Assembly: GCA_963854735.1 (NCBI GenBank)
Contig: OY978106.1
Location: 868,001-932,000, forward strand
Source of the DNA: Marvania coccoides
Taxonomy: Eukaryota; Chlorophyta; Trebouxiophyceae; Chlorellales; Chlorellaceae
Reading direction: 5' to 3'
Length of the DNA: 64,000 nt
Shown here piece by piece: positions 42,570 to 53,370 of this stretch. The translations under genes were made by a program, and so were the position numbers. The notes under the pieces were generated by a model. That model was not told where the DNA came from and searched no databases. It saw nothing but the letters and a program-made list of their open reading frames with translations. How positions within the stretch are numbered: position 1 is the stretch's first letter; each line of letters begins with the position of its first letter.

Positions 42570-45500
42570 CTAGTGCCCTAGCTGTTGGTCGCCTTGCAGG
42601 CCATAGCGCCCAGCGATTGCGCGCAGCAGGTCTTCAGGCACTTCGGTGGACATGTGAAGACCACCGGGCCCGCCACCGCCGCCGCCGCCTTCAGCATTCT
42701 CGCCACCTCCTCCCCCACCTCCGGCGCCTTGCAGAGCCCTCACCGCATCCATCATGGATGCCCCACCGCCCTCGGTTCGCGCCTGCAGCAAGTGCTGAGC
42801 TTCCACCGCCAGGCCTGCCATCACCGAGGCATCACCGCCGCCGCCGCCAGTTGAAGATACTGCAGCAGTACCAGCACCACCAGGCGCATGCAGCGTAGAG
42901 GGGGCGGGTGGGAAGGAGGGCGGCGGCGGCCTGGAGCTCAAGCCACCCATCGGCAGAGGGCCGCCACTGCTGCCAGCGCCTCTGGCAGCAGGCGAGCGGG
43001 CGGAATGAGGAGGGGAAGAGGTGCCCATGCCCATGCCAGTGTTGAAGTGCGAGGACGTGGGTGCTACAGTTCTGGGTGGGGAGCGCACTGCCGCCTGCGG
43101 CGGTGCGGAGAACTTGCTGAGCGCCAGCTTGACTTTTTCGATGGACAGCTCCCCGCGGTCGTCGCACATGTCAGGGGGGATGGTCACGGCCTTGCCTGCG
43201 CGCTGTGCCGCCGCAATCTCCTGACAAATACATCGGGGCAAAAGAGGAGGCAAAATCAGTTGATAATGAAGGAAAACTATATCACTTGATATTTTGCAAT
43301 ATCAACCTGGGTGTGAAATGTACTGAAATTTGACTCACCGCCATGAAGTTGGCAGCCAGCGCGTCGACGTTTCGGTCGGCATTGGCGCTCCGCTTCAGCG
43401 CATTTAGGCCCTCAGCTAGAGCCTGTACCGACGAACTGCCGCCCGGCTGTTGCTGCTGCTGCTGCATGTGCTGCGGGGGCACTGCCCCCCCGTAAGAGTG
43501 CGTTGCATACGGAGGGTAGAGCCCCGCTGGCGGCGCTGCCGGGCGGGCCTGCGGAGGCGGAGGCCCCGCAAACTGTTGCAAGTGCGGCGGCGGCATGCCG
43601 TAGCGCTGCTGCTGCTGATCCATATGGGGAGGAGGGCCACCAGCTCCACCGGCGCCAGCTCCAAGGAAGCTCGGGTAGTGGGGGTGCATCGGCGGCGGAG
43701 GGAGCTGCTGCCGTTGCTGCTGCAGCATTCCGCCGTAGCCAGGAGGCGGCTGGCGCTGCTGCTGCTGCTGGTGGAGCAGGTCGGCGAAGGAGGGCCGCCC
43801 TGCTGGGGGGCGAGCGCTTCCCCACGACTGAGGAGGAGCAGCAGGGGGAGGAGGGTACTGCTGGTGGTGGTGCTGCTGCGGCGGCGGGTAGTAACCACCT
43901 CCCATGCTGCTGTGAGGCGGAGGAAAGGAGGAGGACCGGTAGGAGGGGGGCATAGAGGGCTGTGCAGGGGGCAGAGGAGCTGTCGCCAGCCCACCGCCGT
44001 ACGCCGCCATCTGCTGCAGCTGCTGCTGCTGGCGGGGGTTCCCGTAGTTTTGTTGCGAGTACCGGGCTGCCAGGGCAGCGAGAACGCCGCCCCCCTGCTG
44101 CGGACCCCCGCCAGCCACCCCGCTGTTCTGAATCAGCCCCATCAGACCCCCAGCGTAGCGGTTGCTGGCCTCCCACTTCAGTCGCTCCGACTCTAGCTCC
44201 CATTCCAGCACCGCCTTCCTCCTCTTCTCCCGCTCCAGCAGCATCTTGATGTTTATGTCGTCTTCCGCCGCCGCCGCCTTGGAAACAACGTTGGAGGGGG
44301 TGCGCCCGCGCTGCGTGGGCTGGCTGTGCGACCCCTCCCTTGCGGCGTTGCTGCCGGTGGTGGTAGTTCTCCGACGCCGCTTCACCGCCTTTTCCACCTC
44401 CTCCTCCTCTTCGACATCACTCTCACTCTCGCTGTCCTCTTCGTCCAAACTCCCCTCGGCGCGCCACTCGTCCTCCTCCCCGCCGTCGCCTCGTCGCATC
44501 CCCTCCGCCGCCCTCTCAGCGTCCTCCAGCTCCGCAAACGTCACCTTCTTCCGGGGGGCGCCGTCATCCAAAGTCCCCATCTCCACAAGCTTGGCGTGGA
44601 AGCCGGGAGGGGGACGCGCACGCCGCGATCGCCCGCCCTGCGTTGCCGCCGCCGCCGCAGGGTGCGCCTCTGCTGGAAACCCGCCATCGATGGTGGACTG
44701 AGGATTCTTGGCTTTACGCTTGGAAGAGCCCCCAGCGGTGCCACCGACGTAGCTGCCCGGGTTTTGCCCCCCAGCGCCGGTCTGGTGGGTCATAGAGCGC
44801 TGGAGTAGCGCCTGCAAGAGATTTTGATTATGCTCCGCTGCCGGCGGCTGCGGTGGCTGCTGGTATTGCTGCTGGTGCTGCTGCTGCAAGCGCGGATCTC
44901 GGGGAAAGGGCTGCTGCTGCTGGGGGCGCTTGATCGTGGGTAAGGCCTCCACGGCTGCAGCTGAAGTCGCCAGCCCCATCAGAACGGCGGTGGCATCAAA
45001 AGTGGCATCTGGAGAAGCTACAGCGCTGAGATCAGGCCCCGGAGCGGACTCCGAGGCGATCGCGAGGTTCGCAGAGGGTTTTTGGAGCTCAGGGCCCACT
45101 GCAGGGGCTGCTGCGGTGGCGTCAACGCCAGCCTCCAGAGCATCGGCTGCACCGTTCGCAGGGGCTGCTTCCGCAGGGATTTCAGGCGCAGGAGCGCTTT
45201 TTTTTGGTGCCGGAACTGGATCGGCGGGAAGGTCTGCGGACTGCCGGATCTCTGCCAAAAATAAACAAAGAAATTAAACAACGGTGATCTTTTTGGAAAA
45301 TATGTAAAAAAAACCCTGGAAATTCTTTAAGAACAATTGGCATACCAGGCGCGGGATCGATGGAGGGGACCATATCGCAGTCTTGGGGGCCTGTCTGCGG
45401 CGTTGCCTGGCCCTGGCTCTCATCAGGAAAAGGCATGATGTCTAGAGCATCAGCTGGTGGAAGCTTTTTCTTGAAAGTCTGCAAGGCGAAGAAATTCTTG

Positions 45501-46188
45501 ACAAGCCGTCCAAAGGTGCGGGGGTGGTCGTACAATGTGCACAAATTGAGAAAGACAGGATCTTTAATTGCATGGACTCACCAGGGGGCCCTTGGGTCGC
45601 CGCCCTGCTTGATAGTAGGCGAGATCGGAGTCCAGCTTGAAAGATTCAGGGTCAAACTCGTGCAAACTGCGTGCCACAAGTAAAAAAAACGTTTAAGGGG
45701 CGATCTTCAGGATGATCAGTTTTCTCAAGTTCAAAAGATCAACACTTTTTTTCAGCGTCGCCACGGTGCTCGGCGGCTCAACGCACCGGTCAGAATCCAG
45801 GTCGATCCATTCGGCATCAGAGAGAGGAAATCCTGGAAACGCGGAGAAGGAAAAAATTAGAAGAGAAGGCAGCTGGATTTCGTTATTAACACTAGAAATT
45901 TCATACGGGAGGCCGGCCGGAGGCGCCCCTCTACGCCCGATCGACGCCCACCTAAATAGCCCACTTTCACCCGGCCGTCTTGGGACTCCAGCGGGAGAGC
46001 CTTGTAGAACCAAAAATCCTTGTAGCTGCTCAAACCAAAAAATTGAGAGGCGAATTTTCTTGTCGTCAGGTATGAGAAATCCGGCGCTCCGAGGGCCTCA
46101 TAATATTGCCATTAGCACTCTGTACGCAAAAGAAGCAAGAATCTCACCAGACTACTAAATTTTTAGGGACGCCCTGGAACATCTTCAT
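42570..46188 (-). CDS. Array gene A: Gln/Pro-rich nuclear-type protein with Tudor/SAWADEE-like N-terminus
   Basis: Exons in transcription order are 46148-46188, 45952-46025, 45787-45832, 45582-45666, 45346-45478, 43339-45251 and 42570-43220, giving 980 residues. The N-terminus (CYKDFWFYKALP, DGRVKVGYLGFPLSDAEWID) has the V-x-V-x-Y/F-x-GF...EW pattern of Tudor or SAWADEE barrels; this is my inference. Then come LPPADALDIMPFP, KRKAKNPQSTIDG, RARPPPGFHAKLVEMGTLDD, an acidic patch and a KRRRR nuclear-type signal, followed by a long Gln/Pro/Gly-rich region with CTG-coded polyQ. The C-terminal exon holds EIAAAQRAGKAVTIPPDMC, DRGELSIEKVKLALSKF and VPEDLLRAIAGRYG. The same motifs and exon phases recur in genes C and D. 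Function unknown; a chromatin or transcription role is possible. Confidence 0.75.
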
Positions 46189-46448
46189 TGCATTTTTCAC
46201 TTTGTGCGGCTTAGGCTGATTTGCGCTCAATTTCAACTACTGCACGGGCTGCTGCTTTGGAAGCGAGGGTGGCGGCTTCCGTTTTTGTCCCGGCGAGTTT
46301 CAAAGATGAAGGCAGAACAAGCAAAACTCCGGTTGCCCTTGGCAAAATGAACACGGTAAAAAAACAGCGTCACACGGTGTCATAAAATAGAAAAATTGCT
46401 TTTGCTGTGTGTTGCCCAAAACACACACAATCGAGAAGGAAATTTTTT
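46189..46448. other. Upstream flank of array gene A
   Basis: 260 bases between the gene A start and the left edge of the tandem duplication; likely part of the gene A promoter. No other signal. Confidence 0.4.
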
Positions 46449-46507
46449 TAACATTGTTTTGTTCCCGTTCGTTGTCTGTCGCATACCTATTTTTTTTCCT
46501 TTCAGCT

Positions 46508-47380
46508 TCAGTGCTTTACGCTTTAAAAATCACTGTGTGCCTCACAAACTCCATTTCACCCCGATTGTGCTTGTTTGCGCTCGTCCAATGTAGAGATCCT
46601 TGGTGGCAATTTCATTGTGCCAAGCCGAGAGACCGGAAGTACGCTTGCCTTTCTCTCTTCTATCTTTCGGAGCGCGCAGCGCAGCTGCTGTTAGGCACCG
46701 GGCCAGAGCTTTCAGCGGCCAGAAGACACGCAACACATTTTTTTGAAAGCTGAATAATACTACAATTCGTGTGTTTCCCCTTTCATTTGCAGGTCCCGGT
46801 AGTCTTAAACGAACCCGGGGCATAACGCATGGAGGGCAGGTACAGCAAGCAGCCCACATCAAAATATACATAGTCTTTTTTGACCAAAACCAAATGATCG
46901 ACTTCTGCGAGCCTCTCTTTATTCATTACATCTTGCTGCTGTTTATTGAAACCCCGTTTTGCAGATAATTGAAGCATTCATCTGACAGCCGATCGCCCCA
47001 TTCTCGTCTTCCTTTTTCTTTGCATTTCTGGCTGCTGCCCGCTGCTGCTGCTGCCACTCGGAAATTCGCGAATTCGGTCACCAAGATCGAGGCTTTATTT
47101 GTGGATGCCCCGTAGTAGTTGCCCGTGATGACCACATTGCTGTGGAAAGTTCTGTGGAGGGCTTTCCCTGCGGCGCTTGCTGGCAACGTGAAGCCCTAAC
47201 GTCATTTTCCAGCGAGCCACCCGCTCCCACGCTGATCGGCGCCAAAGGTATCTGTTTTTAAATCCCATAAAGCTATTATTGCAGCGATCGGAGAGGCCGC
47301 GCGCGGAATACTTCATGCTGGGCTTCTTGATGACGAGGGCTTTTTGATGCGACCGAAATCTCACTCGCAGGGCGATTTTG
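46508..47380. other. Non-coding or unrecognised part of duplicated unit
   Basis: Several open frames of 65-109 codons occur on both strands (for example minus 46542-46871 and 46926-47186) and are kept in both units. With copies this young, conservation says nothing about coding, and I recognise no family. Confidence 0.4.
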
Positions 47381-47638
47381 AGGCTTTTTTCTTGCTTATA
47401 GTGATGGTTTTAAATGAAGAAAATTGGGGGAATGGCGTGGCATGGATCAGAGAGGGGGTCGCAATCGTTTTGGATTTTCTCTCGGGCAGACAAGTTTTCG
47501 AATAATATTTCGTAAACTAGATCATTTGAATAATACACGCAAACTTGAAAGAAAAGCGATTATACAAAAGTTTGATATGTATATAATTAAAAATGAGCAA
47601 ACACCCCTTTCAGGAATTGAAAAATAAATAAAATTTCA

Positions 47639-48154
47639 TCAGCGTCTCGAGGTCCCTTCTGGCATCTCCCCGAGATCCTTTGCCCTTCTGGCCTTCCCTT
47701 CTGGCATCTCCTGAGCCACGTAACGGTCTGCAATTGCACGCAAAAGGTCGCTTGGCATCGTGTTGGACAGATGCACCTCGTCCTCTGCGTCCGGCGAACT
47801 CGCTGCAACGATCTGCGAGGGGTCTTTCCCCTGTGCCCGCGCCTCCAAAATGTGGTGCGCCTCCAGCGCCAGCCTGGCCATCAGAGCGTCAGGAGGCACG
47901 GGGGCGGACTTGGCATGTTCGGGGGCGGCGGGCGGAGAAGGGGACGGCGGCGCCGCGTCGACTAGATGCGAAATTGGGGTGGCGGAGGCAGCAGTGACGG
48001 ATTCCGAAGGAACTGGCGTTGGCTGGCTGCTGTCTGCTCCGACCAGCTTGCGCAGCGCGATTTTGACCTGCTCCACAGACAGCCGACCGTTTTCGCCGCA
48101 CATTTCGAGGGGAACGTGGATGCTCTTGCCTGTGCGCTGCGCCTGTTCAATTTC
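47639..48154 (-). pseudogene. Orphan last exon of gene C (unit 1 copy)
   Basis: This 172-codon exon (171 residues and a stop) is the same as the last exon of gene C at 49432-49947, with an intact acceptor (CCGCAG before GAAATTGAACAGGCG). It encodes EIEQAQRTGKSIHVPLEMC, GRLSVEQVKIALRKL and MPSDLLRAIADRYVAQE. No upstream exons belong to it, because the sequence before it is the start of unit 2. It could be dead, or be used as an alternative terminal exon of gene C by skipping the nearer copy. Confidence 0.8.
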
Positions 48155-48242
48155 CTGCGGGGTCGCAATACAACAATCAGTAGGAGTGAAATATCGCTGT
48201 TTTCAGTTTTTAAAGGAGAACCGAGGGTTTACAAAATTTTGG

Positions 48243-50011
48243 TAACATTGTTTTAGTTCCCGTTCGTTGTCTGTCGCATACCTATTTTTTTTTCCTTTCA
48301 GCTTCAGTGCTTTACGCTTTAAAAACCACTGTGTGCCTCACAAACTCCATTTCACCCCGATTGTGCTTGTTTGCGCTCGTCCAATGTAGAGATCCTTGGT
48401 GGCAATTTCATTGTGCCAAGCCGAGAGACCGGAAGTACGCTTGCCTTTCTCTCTTCTATCTTTCGGAGCGCGCAGCGCAGCTGCTGTTAGGCACCGGGCC
48501 AGAGCTTTCAGCGGCCAGAAGACACGCAACACATTTTTTTGAAAGCTGAATAATACTACAATTCGTGTGTTTCCCCTTTCATTTGCAGGTCCCGGTAGTC
48601 TTAAACGAACCCGGGGCATAACGCATGGAGGGCAGGTACAGCAAGCAGCCCACATCAAAATATACATAGTCTTTTTTGACCAAAACCAAATGATCGACTT
48701 CTGCGAGCCTCTCTTTATTCATTACATCTTGCTGCTGTTTATTGAAACCCCGTTTTGCAGATAATTGAAGCATTCATCTGACAGCCGATCGCCCCATTCT
48801 CGTCTTCCTTTTTCTTTGCATTTCTGGCTGCTGCCCGCTGCTGCTGCTGCCACTCGGAAATTCGCGAATTCGGTCACCAAGATCGAGGCTTTATTTGTGG
48901 ATGCCCCGTAGCAGTTGCCCCTGATGACCACATTGCTGTGGAAAGTTCTGTGGAGGGCTTTCCCTGCGGCGCTTGCTGGCAACGTGAAGCCCTAACGTCA
49001 TTTTCCAGCGAGCCACCCGCTCCCACGCTGATCGGCGCCAAAGGTAGCTGTTTTTAAATCCCATAAAGCTATTATTGCAGCGATCGGAGAGGCCGCGCGC
49101 GGAATACTTCATGCTGGGCTTCTTGATGAGGGCTTTTTGATGCGACCGAAATCTCACTCGCAGGGCGATTTTGAAGCTTTTTTCTTGCTTATAGTGATGA
49201 TTTTAAATGAAGAAAATTGGGGGAATGGCGTGGCATGGATCAGAGAGGGGGTCGCAATCGTTTTGGATTTTCTCTCGGGCAGACAAGTTTTCGAATAATA
49301 TTTCGTAAACTAGATCATTTGAATAATACACGCAAACTTGAAAGAAAAGCGATTATACAAAAGTTTGATATGTATATAATTAAAAATGAGCAAACACCCC
49401 TTTCAGGAATTGAAAAATAAATAAAATTTCATCAGCGTCTCGAGGTCCCTTCTGGCATCTCCCCGAGATCCTTTGCCCTTCTGGCCTTCCCTTCTGGCAT
49501 CTCCTGAGCCACGTAACGGTCTGCAATTGCACGCAAAAGGTCGCTTGGCATCGTGTTGGACAGATGCACCTCGTCCTCTGCGTCCGGCGAACTCGCTGCA
49601 ACGATCTGCGAGGGGTCTTTCCCCTGTGCCCGCGCCTCCAAAATGTGGTGCGCCTCCAGCGCCAGCCTGGCCATCAGAGCGTCAGGAGGCACGGGGGCGG
49701 ACTTGGCATGTTCGGGGGCGGCGGGCGGAGAAGGGGACGGCGGCGCCGCGTCGACTAGATGCGAAATTGGGGTGGCGGAGGCAGCAGTGACGGATTCCGA
49801 AGGAACTGGCGTTGGCTGGCTGCTGTCTGCTCCGACCAGCTTGCGCAGCGCGATTTTGACCTGCTCCACAGACAGCCGACCGTTTTCGCCGCACATTTCG
49901 AGGGGAACGTGGATGCTCTTGCCTGTGCGCTGCGCCTGTTCAATTTCCTGCGGGGGGTCGCAAAAAAAACAATCAGTAGGAGTGAATTATCGCTGTTTTC
50001 AGTTTTTTTGG
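48243..50011. repeat. Direct tandem duplication, unit 2
   Basis: Second, 1769-base unit of the duplication starting at 46449. It differs from unit 1 by a 3-base deletion (GAC at about 49130), a few substitutions and the missing 25 bases near its right end. Its right edge is inside the last intron of gene C. Confidence 0.93.
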
Positions 50012-52022
50012 TAACATTGCACAGATGAAATTAACTCAATCAGCAGCAGGAAATCTCTTACCGACACCAATTTTCCCGCCAGAAAAGTGATGCTACGTTC
50101 TTTCTCTTCACTCGGCATCGCCGACTTCAGCCCCTCCGCCAGCGAGCGCATCACCGAAGAATCGCTGCTGGTGGCTGCGCCACCGCCTGCCGCGTCCACC
50201 AGCACCGGCACATTTAAGATCGGGAGAGGGCGAGGCGCTGCGGACAGGCTTGGCGGCGGCCGGTACGGTTGGTGGTACGGTACAGCTCCGTAGCCCCACT
50301 CACGCTGGGGAGGGTTGTAGAAACGCGGGGGAGGGGGAGGCATGAGCTCCCTGGAGCTTGGTCGCATCTCAGGGGGCGGCATTTCCCACGCTGCATATTG
50401 AGTTTCGTTTTCATATTGATGCGGGGGCGGCTGCTGTGGAGGAAGGTCTTGATGGTTCTGACTAGGCGGGGGTGGCGAAAAGTTATGAGGAGGTCGTGGG
50501 CGGAAGGGGCCGTAGGGCCCCGGCGCAGCATGCATGTGGGAGTGCATTAGACGAGGGTCTAGGGGCGCTTGCGGCGGAGTGCCGGAATAATAATTATTCA
50601 TACCGACAGAAGGGTAGCATTGTTGCTGTAAGAGGGGGTAGCGCGAGGGGCGCTGCTGCTGGTAGGCTGGATGCTCTGAATAGTGATTGTACGGCGATTC
50701 CGTGACGTCAAGTGAGTCTGCGCCGTGGGAAGGCCCAGCTCCGCCGCTGTGGCCCTGCAGCAGCCCCATCAGCCCTCCAGAGTAGCAGCCCGCCCACTGC
50801 GCGCGCTCCACCTGCAGCTCCCGCTCCAGAGCCTCCCGTTTGCGCTGCTGCTGCACCTCCAGCAGCGCCTCGAGCTCCATCGCCTCTCTGCCTGTCTCAT
50901 CCAGCAGCCGCTGCTGATGGTGGTGGTAATCGGAAGCCGCTCTTTCTCTCCGCCGCTTCGCTCCCCTGCCGACAGCGCCGTTTCTGTACCCTTCGTCTTT
51001 ATTGATCGCCAGCGCCTCTTCATCATCGTTTCCCCCCAACTCTTCATCGCTGATTTCTTCATCATCATCGTCCCCAGCGGCGGCCAGGGCGATGCGCATG
51101 CGCGGGAAGCCCTCCTCTACTGCCCCCTGCCCCACCAGCTTGGCGTGGTAGCCAGGAGGGGGGCGGGGCCGGCGGGACCGGCCACCGCCTCCCACGTGCC
51201 CATCCGCTGCTGCTGTTTCTGTTGCGGCGGCGGCGGCTGATATGGTGTTCATAGCGGAGACGGCCTTCTGGGACGCGCCCACGCTGTGGTTGATTCTGTC
51301 GAGGCCCAGAGGAGCGCAACTCATCCTTTCGATTTGTTCAAAGGAGGGGCCTTCTTCAACGGCTTGGGGGCGGGTTGCCGCCATCTCTTGTATGGCTTTT
51401 GCTGCAAGGATAGCTGCAAATCTATCGGCGGCGTCCTCTGTGGGGTAGGGAGCGGCAGTTGCGGGCGCAGCGCCGGCAACGGGAGCCCCACAGGTAGAGG
51501 GGCGCATCTCAGCGCGGGCTGCGCGGATTCCAGGAACGCCGCTGTGTGGAAAATGTGGAGCTGCATTGAAGCGCGGCTCTGGGGGGGCCTGGTGCGGATC
51601 TGCGCAAGATAAATATATATTTTGAAAACAGCAATGGAATACATCGGAATTACACCATTCTCCATTCGTTTAGGTAATGCATTCAGCAAACTTACTGCCT
51701 ACATGCTCCATGGAGTCAAAGATTGTTACGAATTGCTCTTGCACCCGGCGCAGGGGGTAATATTTCCTGGTAAGCTGGGCGGAATGAGCTAAAGGCGGTA
51801 TTGGCGAACAGCGGAAGGCTGATATAAGAAGCTACACAGAGCGAAACAGCGATATTTAAAGCATAGCTGGTCAGAAAAATGACAGAATGTAATAAAAAAA
51901 TGAAAAAGACCGAGTCTTGGAGGTGCATACCTTCCGAAAATTCCGCTTTGGGCGCCAGCCAGTGACAAATTACGCTGGCCAGCTGCAAATCAAGTTTTTC
52001 AAGCTGGGAATCGTCGGAGTTT
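49432..52022 (-). CDS. Array gene C: paralogue of gene A, 5' end unresolved
   Basis: Exons supported in transcription order are 51931-52022 (left edge uncertain), 51696-51788, 50062-51599 and 49432-49947. The large exon has RSRRPRPPPGYHAKLVGQG, a polar acidic patch, a basic GRGAKRRRERAA segment, and a Gln/Pro/Tyr-rich region. The last exon has the family C-terminus (KSIHVPLEMC, GRLSVEQVKIALRKL, LLRAIADRY). The upstream exons read QLEKLDLQLASVICHWLAP and AQLTRKYYPLRRVQEQFV, which I cannot align with gene A or D, so the N-terminal barrel is missing, diverged or further upstream. No start codon could be fixed; a 5' exon between 52022 and 52400 is likely. The last exon lies in duplication unit 2. 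Confidence 0.68.
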
Positions 52023-53370
52023 CTTCAGACTGCGAAATATATGGCTAAGGCACAGAGTGAGCCGCACATAAACAAAAAAGAATCAATCTTTTGTGTTTGA
52101 TCTTTTTTTTCTGCCCTAACAACGTTCTTGCCCTCGCCGGCCCTCAAAGTGGTACCCAGTCGGATATGCTGCTGCCAATCCTGCGGTATGAGGACATGTG
52201 AAAAAGGGCGGGCCTGCAGTGGTACGTGTGTAATACAAATGGCCCCATGCAGTCAGGGCAGGTCGTGCCGTGCCGGACGTAGCCAGGTGAGATCACGATC
52301 CACTCACCTCGCAATAATTGAGCTTTTAAGAATGGGACTATGTATTGGTGGGACTATTGGAACTTGAACCTGGCTCAATTTTGAGAGAGAAACTCGGATA
52401 AAAATCGCATAATCGCAGATGGCGGTCAAGACGCGAAAATTTGCTCTGGGTGGGGCCAAGAAACCAACGGTAATAAATTTACATACCTGGAAAGACTAAG
52501 ATTTGGTCCTTTTTTGGGCGAAATACGATTTCTGGCTCGGCTAGCCGCGGCTTGTTCTGTTCGGACTGGTACATTTTTTAGCGGCCCACGCTGCTTTCAA
52601 GGTCTCTCATTGCTAAGGAACATCATAGCCACGCTTGTTGGATTTAGAAATGGAGTTTCCATTCGGGAAGGCTTGAAGAATAATCAATGTATTTTGGAAT
52701 TAAATTAAAATGTGTGAAGGGAGAAGGGAGGCGTCCGTCGTCTCTCGCACAAGTTCCCTCCAAAAAGAGGCAGACCGTGGTTTGAATAAGGGCCCGCCAA
52801 GGTTGTGTGTTTTGAGAATCTAGCCTGGCAACCCACACACCTTGGCAAGAAAGAAGAAGGCCGAATTGCTTCTCAGGAGGCGATCGCCGTCTGGTCGTCC
52901 ATCTATATTTTTGTTTTTATTCTAGTTCTAGTTCGCTTGGTTCGGGCATTGTTCCCGAACCATATACTGGCAACTGTATCAGCTCAAATCCATCCCAGAG
53001 AACGTTTGTTGAGCTTCTTTGGATTTAGAAGCCAGCTTTTGTTCTATTGAAACCGACTTAAAAATAAATGACACGCATACAAACTTTACGCTTAACGAAC
53101 TTACCCCAGGGAAGCTTGAGGTATTACGGAAGAAGAGAGATTAAAATGATTTTCAACTTTATACCGAGATAAACATATCAAAATTTGCATGCCACGGGGG
53201 GAAACTTAGACACATTGTTTGAACAAACAAATAGGACGGATGGGTAGAATATAATTATTGAAGAAGTATGTTTTTACTAGCTCAACATTAAAAAAAAATG
53301 GTGGGGGATTAAACAAAACCAACCAATTAGTTGTTGCAGTGGAAAAAAACGGGGTTACTGTACCAGGGCG
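52023..53370. other. Intergenic region between array genes C and D
   Basis: About 1.35 kb. The left 350 bases contain GC-richer patches that may include the missing 5' exon of gene C. The rest is AT-rich, with no recognisable gene; short open frames have no family features. Confidence 0.4.

Larger units (their letters stand above)
46449..48242. repeat. Direct tandem duplication, unit 1
   Basis: This 1794-base unit repeats immediately as 48243-50011 with only scattered substitutions and small indels (offset 1796 then 1793). It starts at TAACATTG, an 8-base word that recurs at the junction (48243) and just past unit 2 (50012). It contains the last exon of gene C (here orphaned) plus the original spacer 3' of that gene. 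Near its right end unit 1 has about 25 bases (AAAGGAGAACCGAGGGTTTAC region) absent from unit 2. Confidence 0.93.

Noticed and set aside
43450..44196. Long plus-strand open frames (up to 248 codons) across gene A
   Set aside because: They are antisense shadows of the GC-rich, CTG/CAG-repeat-rich large exon; the minus-strand frame is the one with spliced homology to gene D.
46542..47364. Open frames duplicated in both tandem units
   Set aside because: The duplication is too recent for conservation to be informative, and the peptides have no recognisable family.
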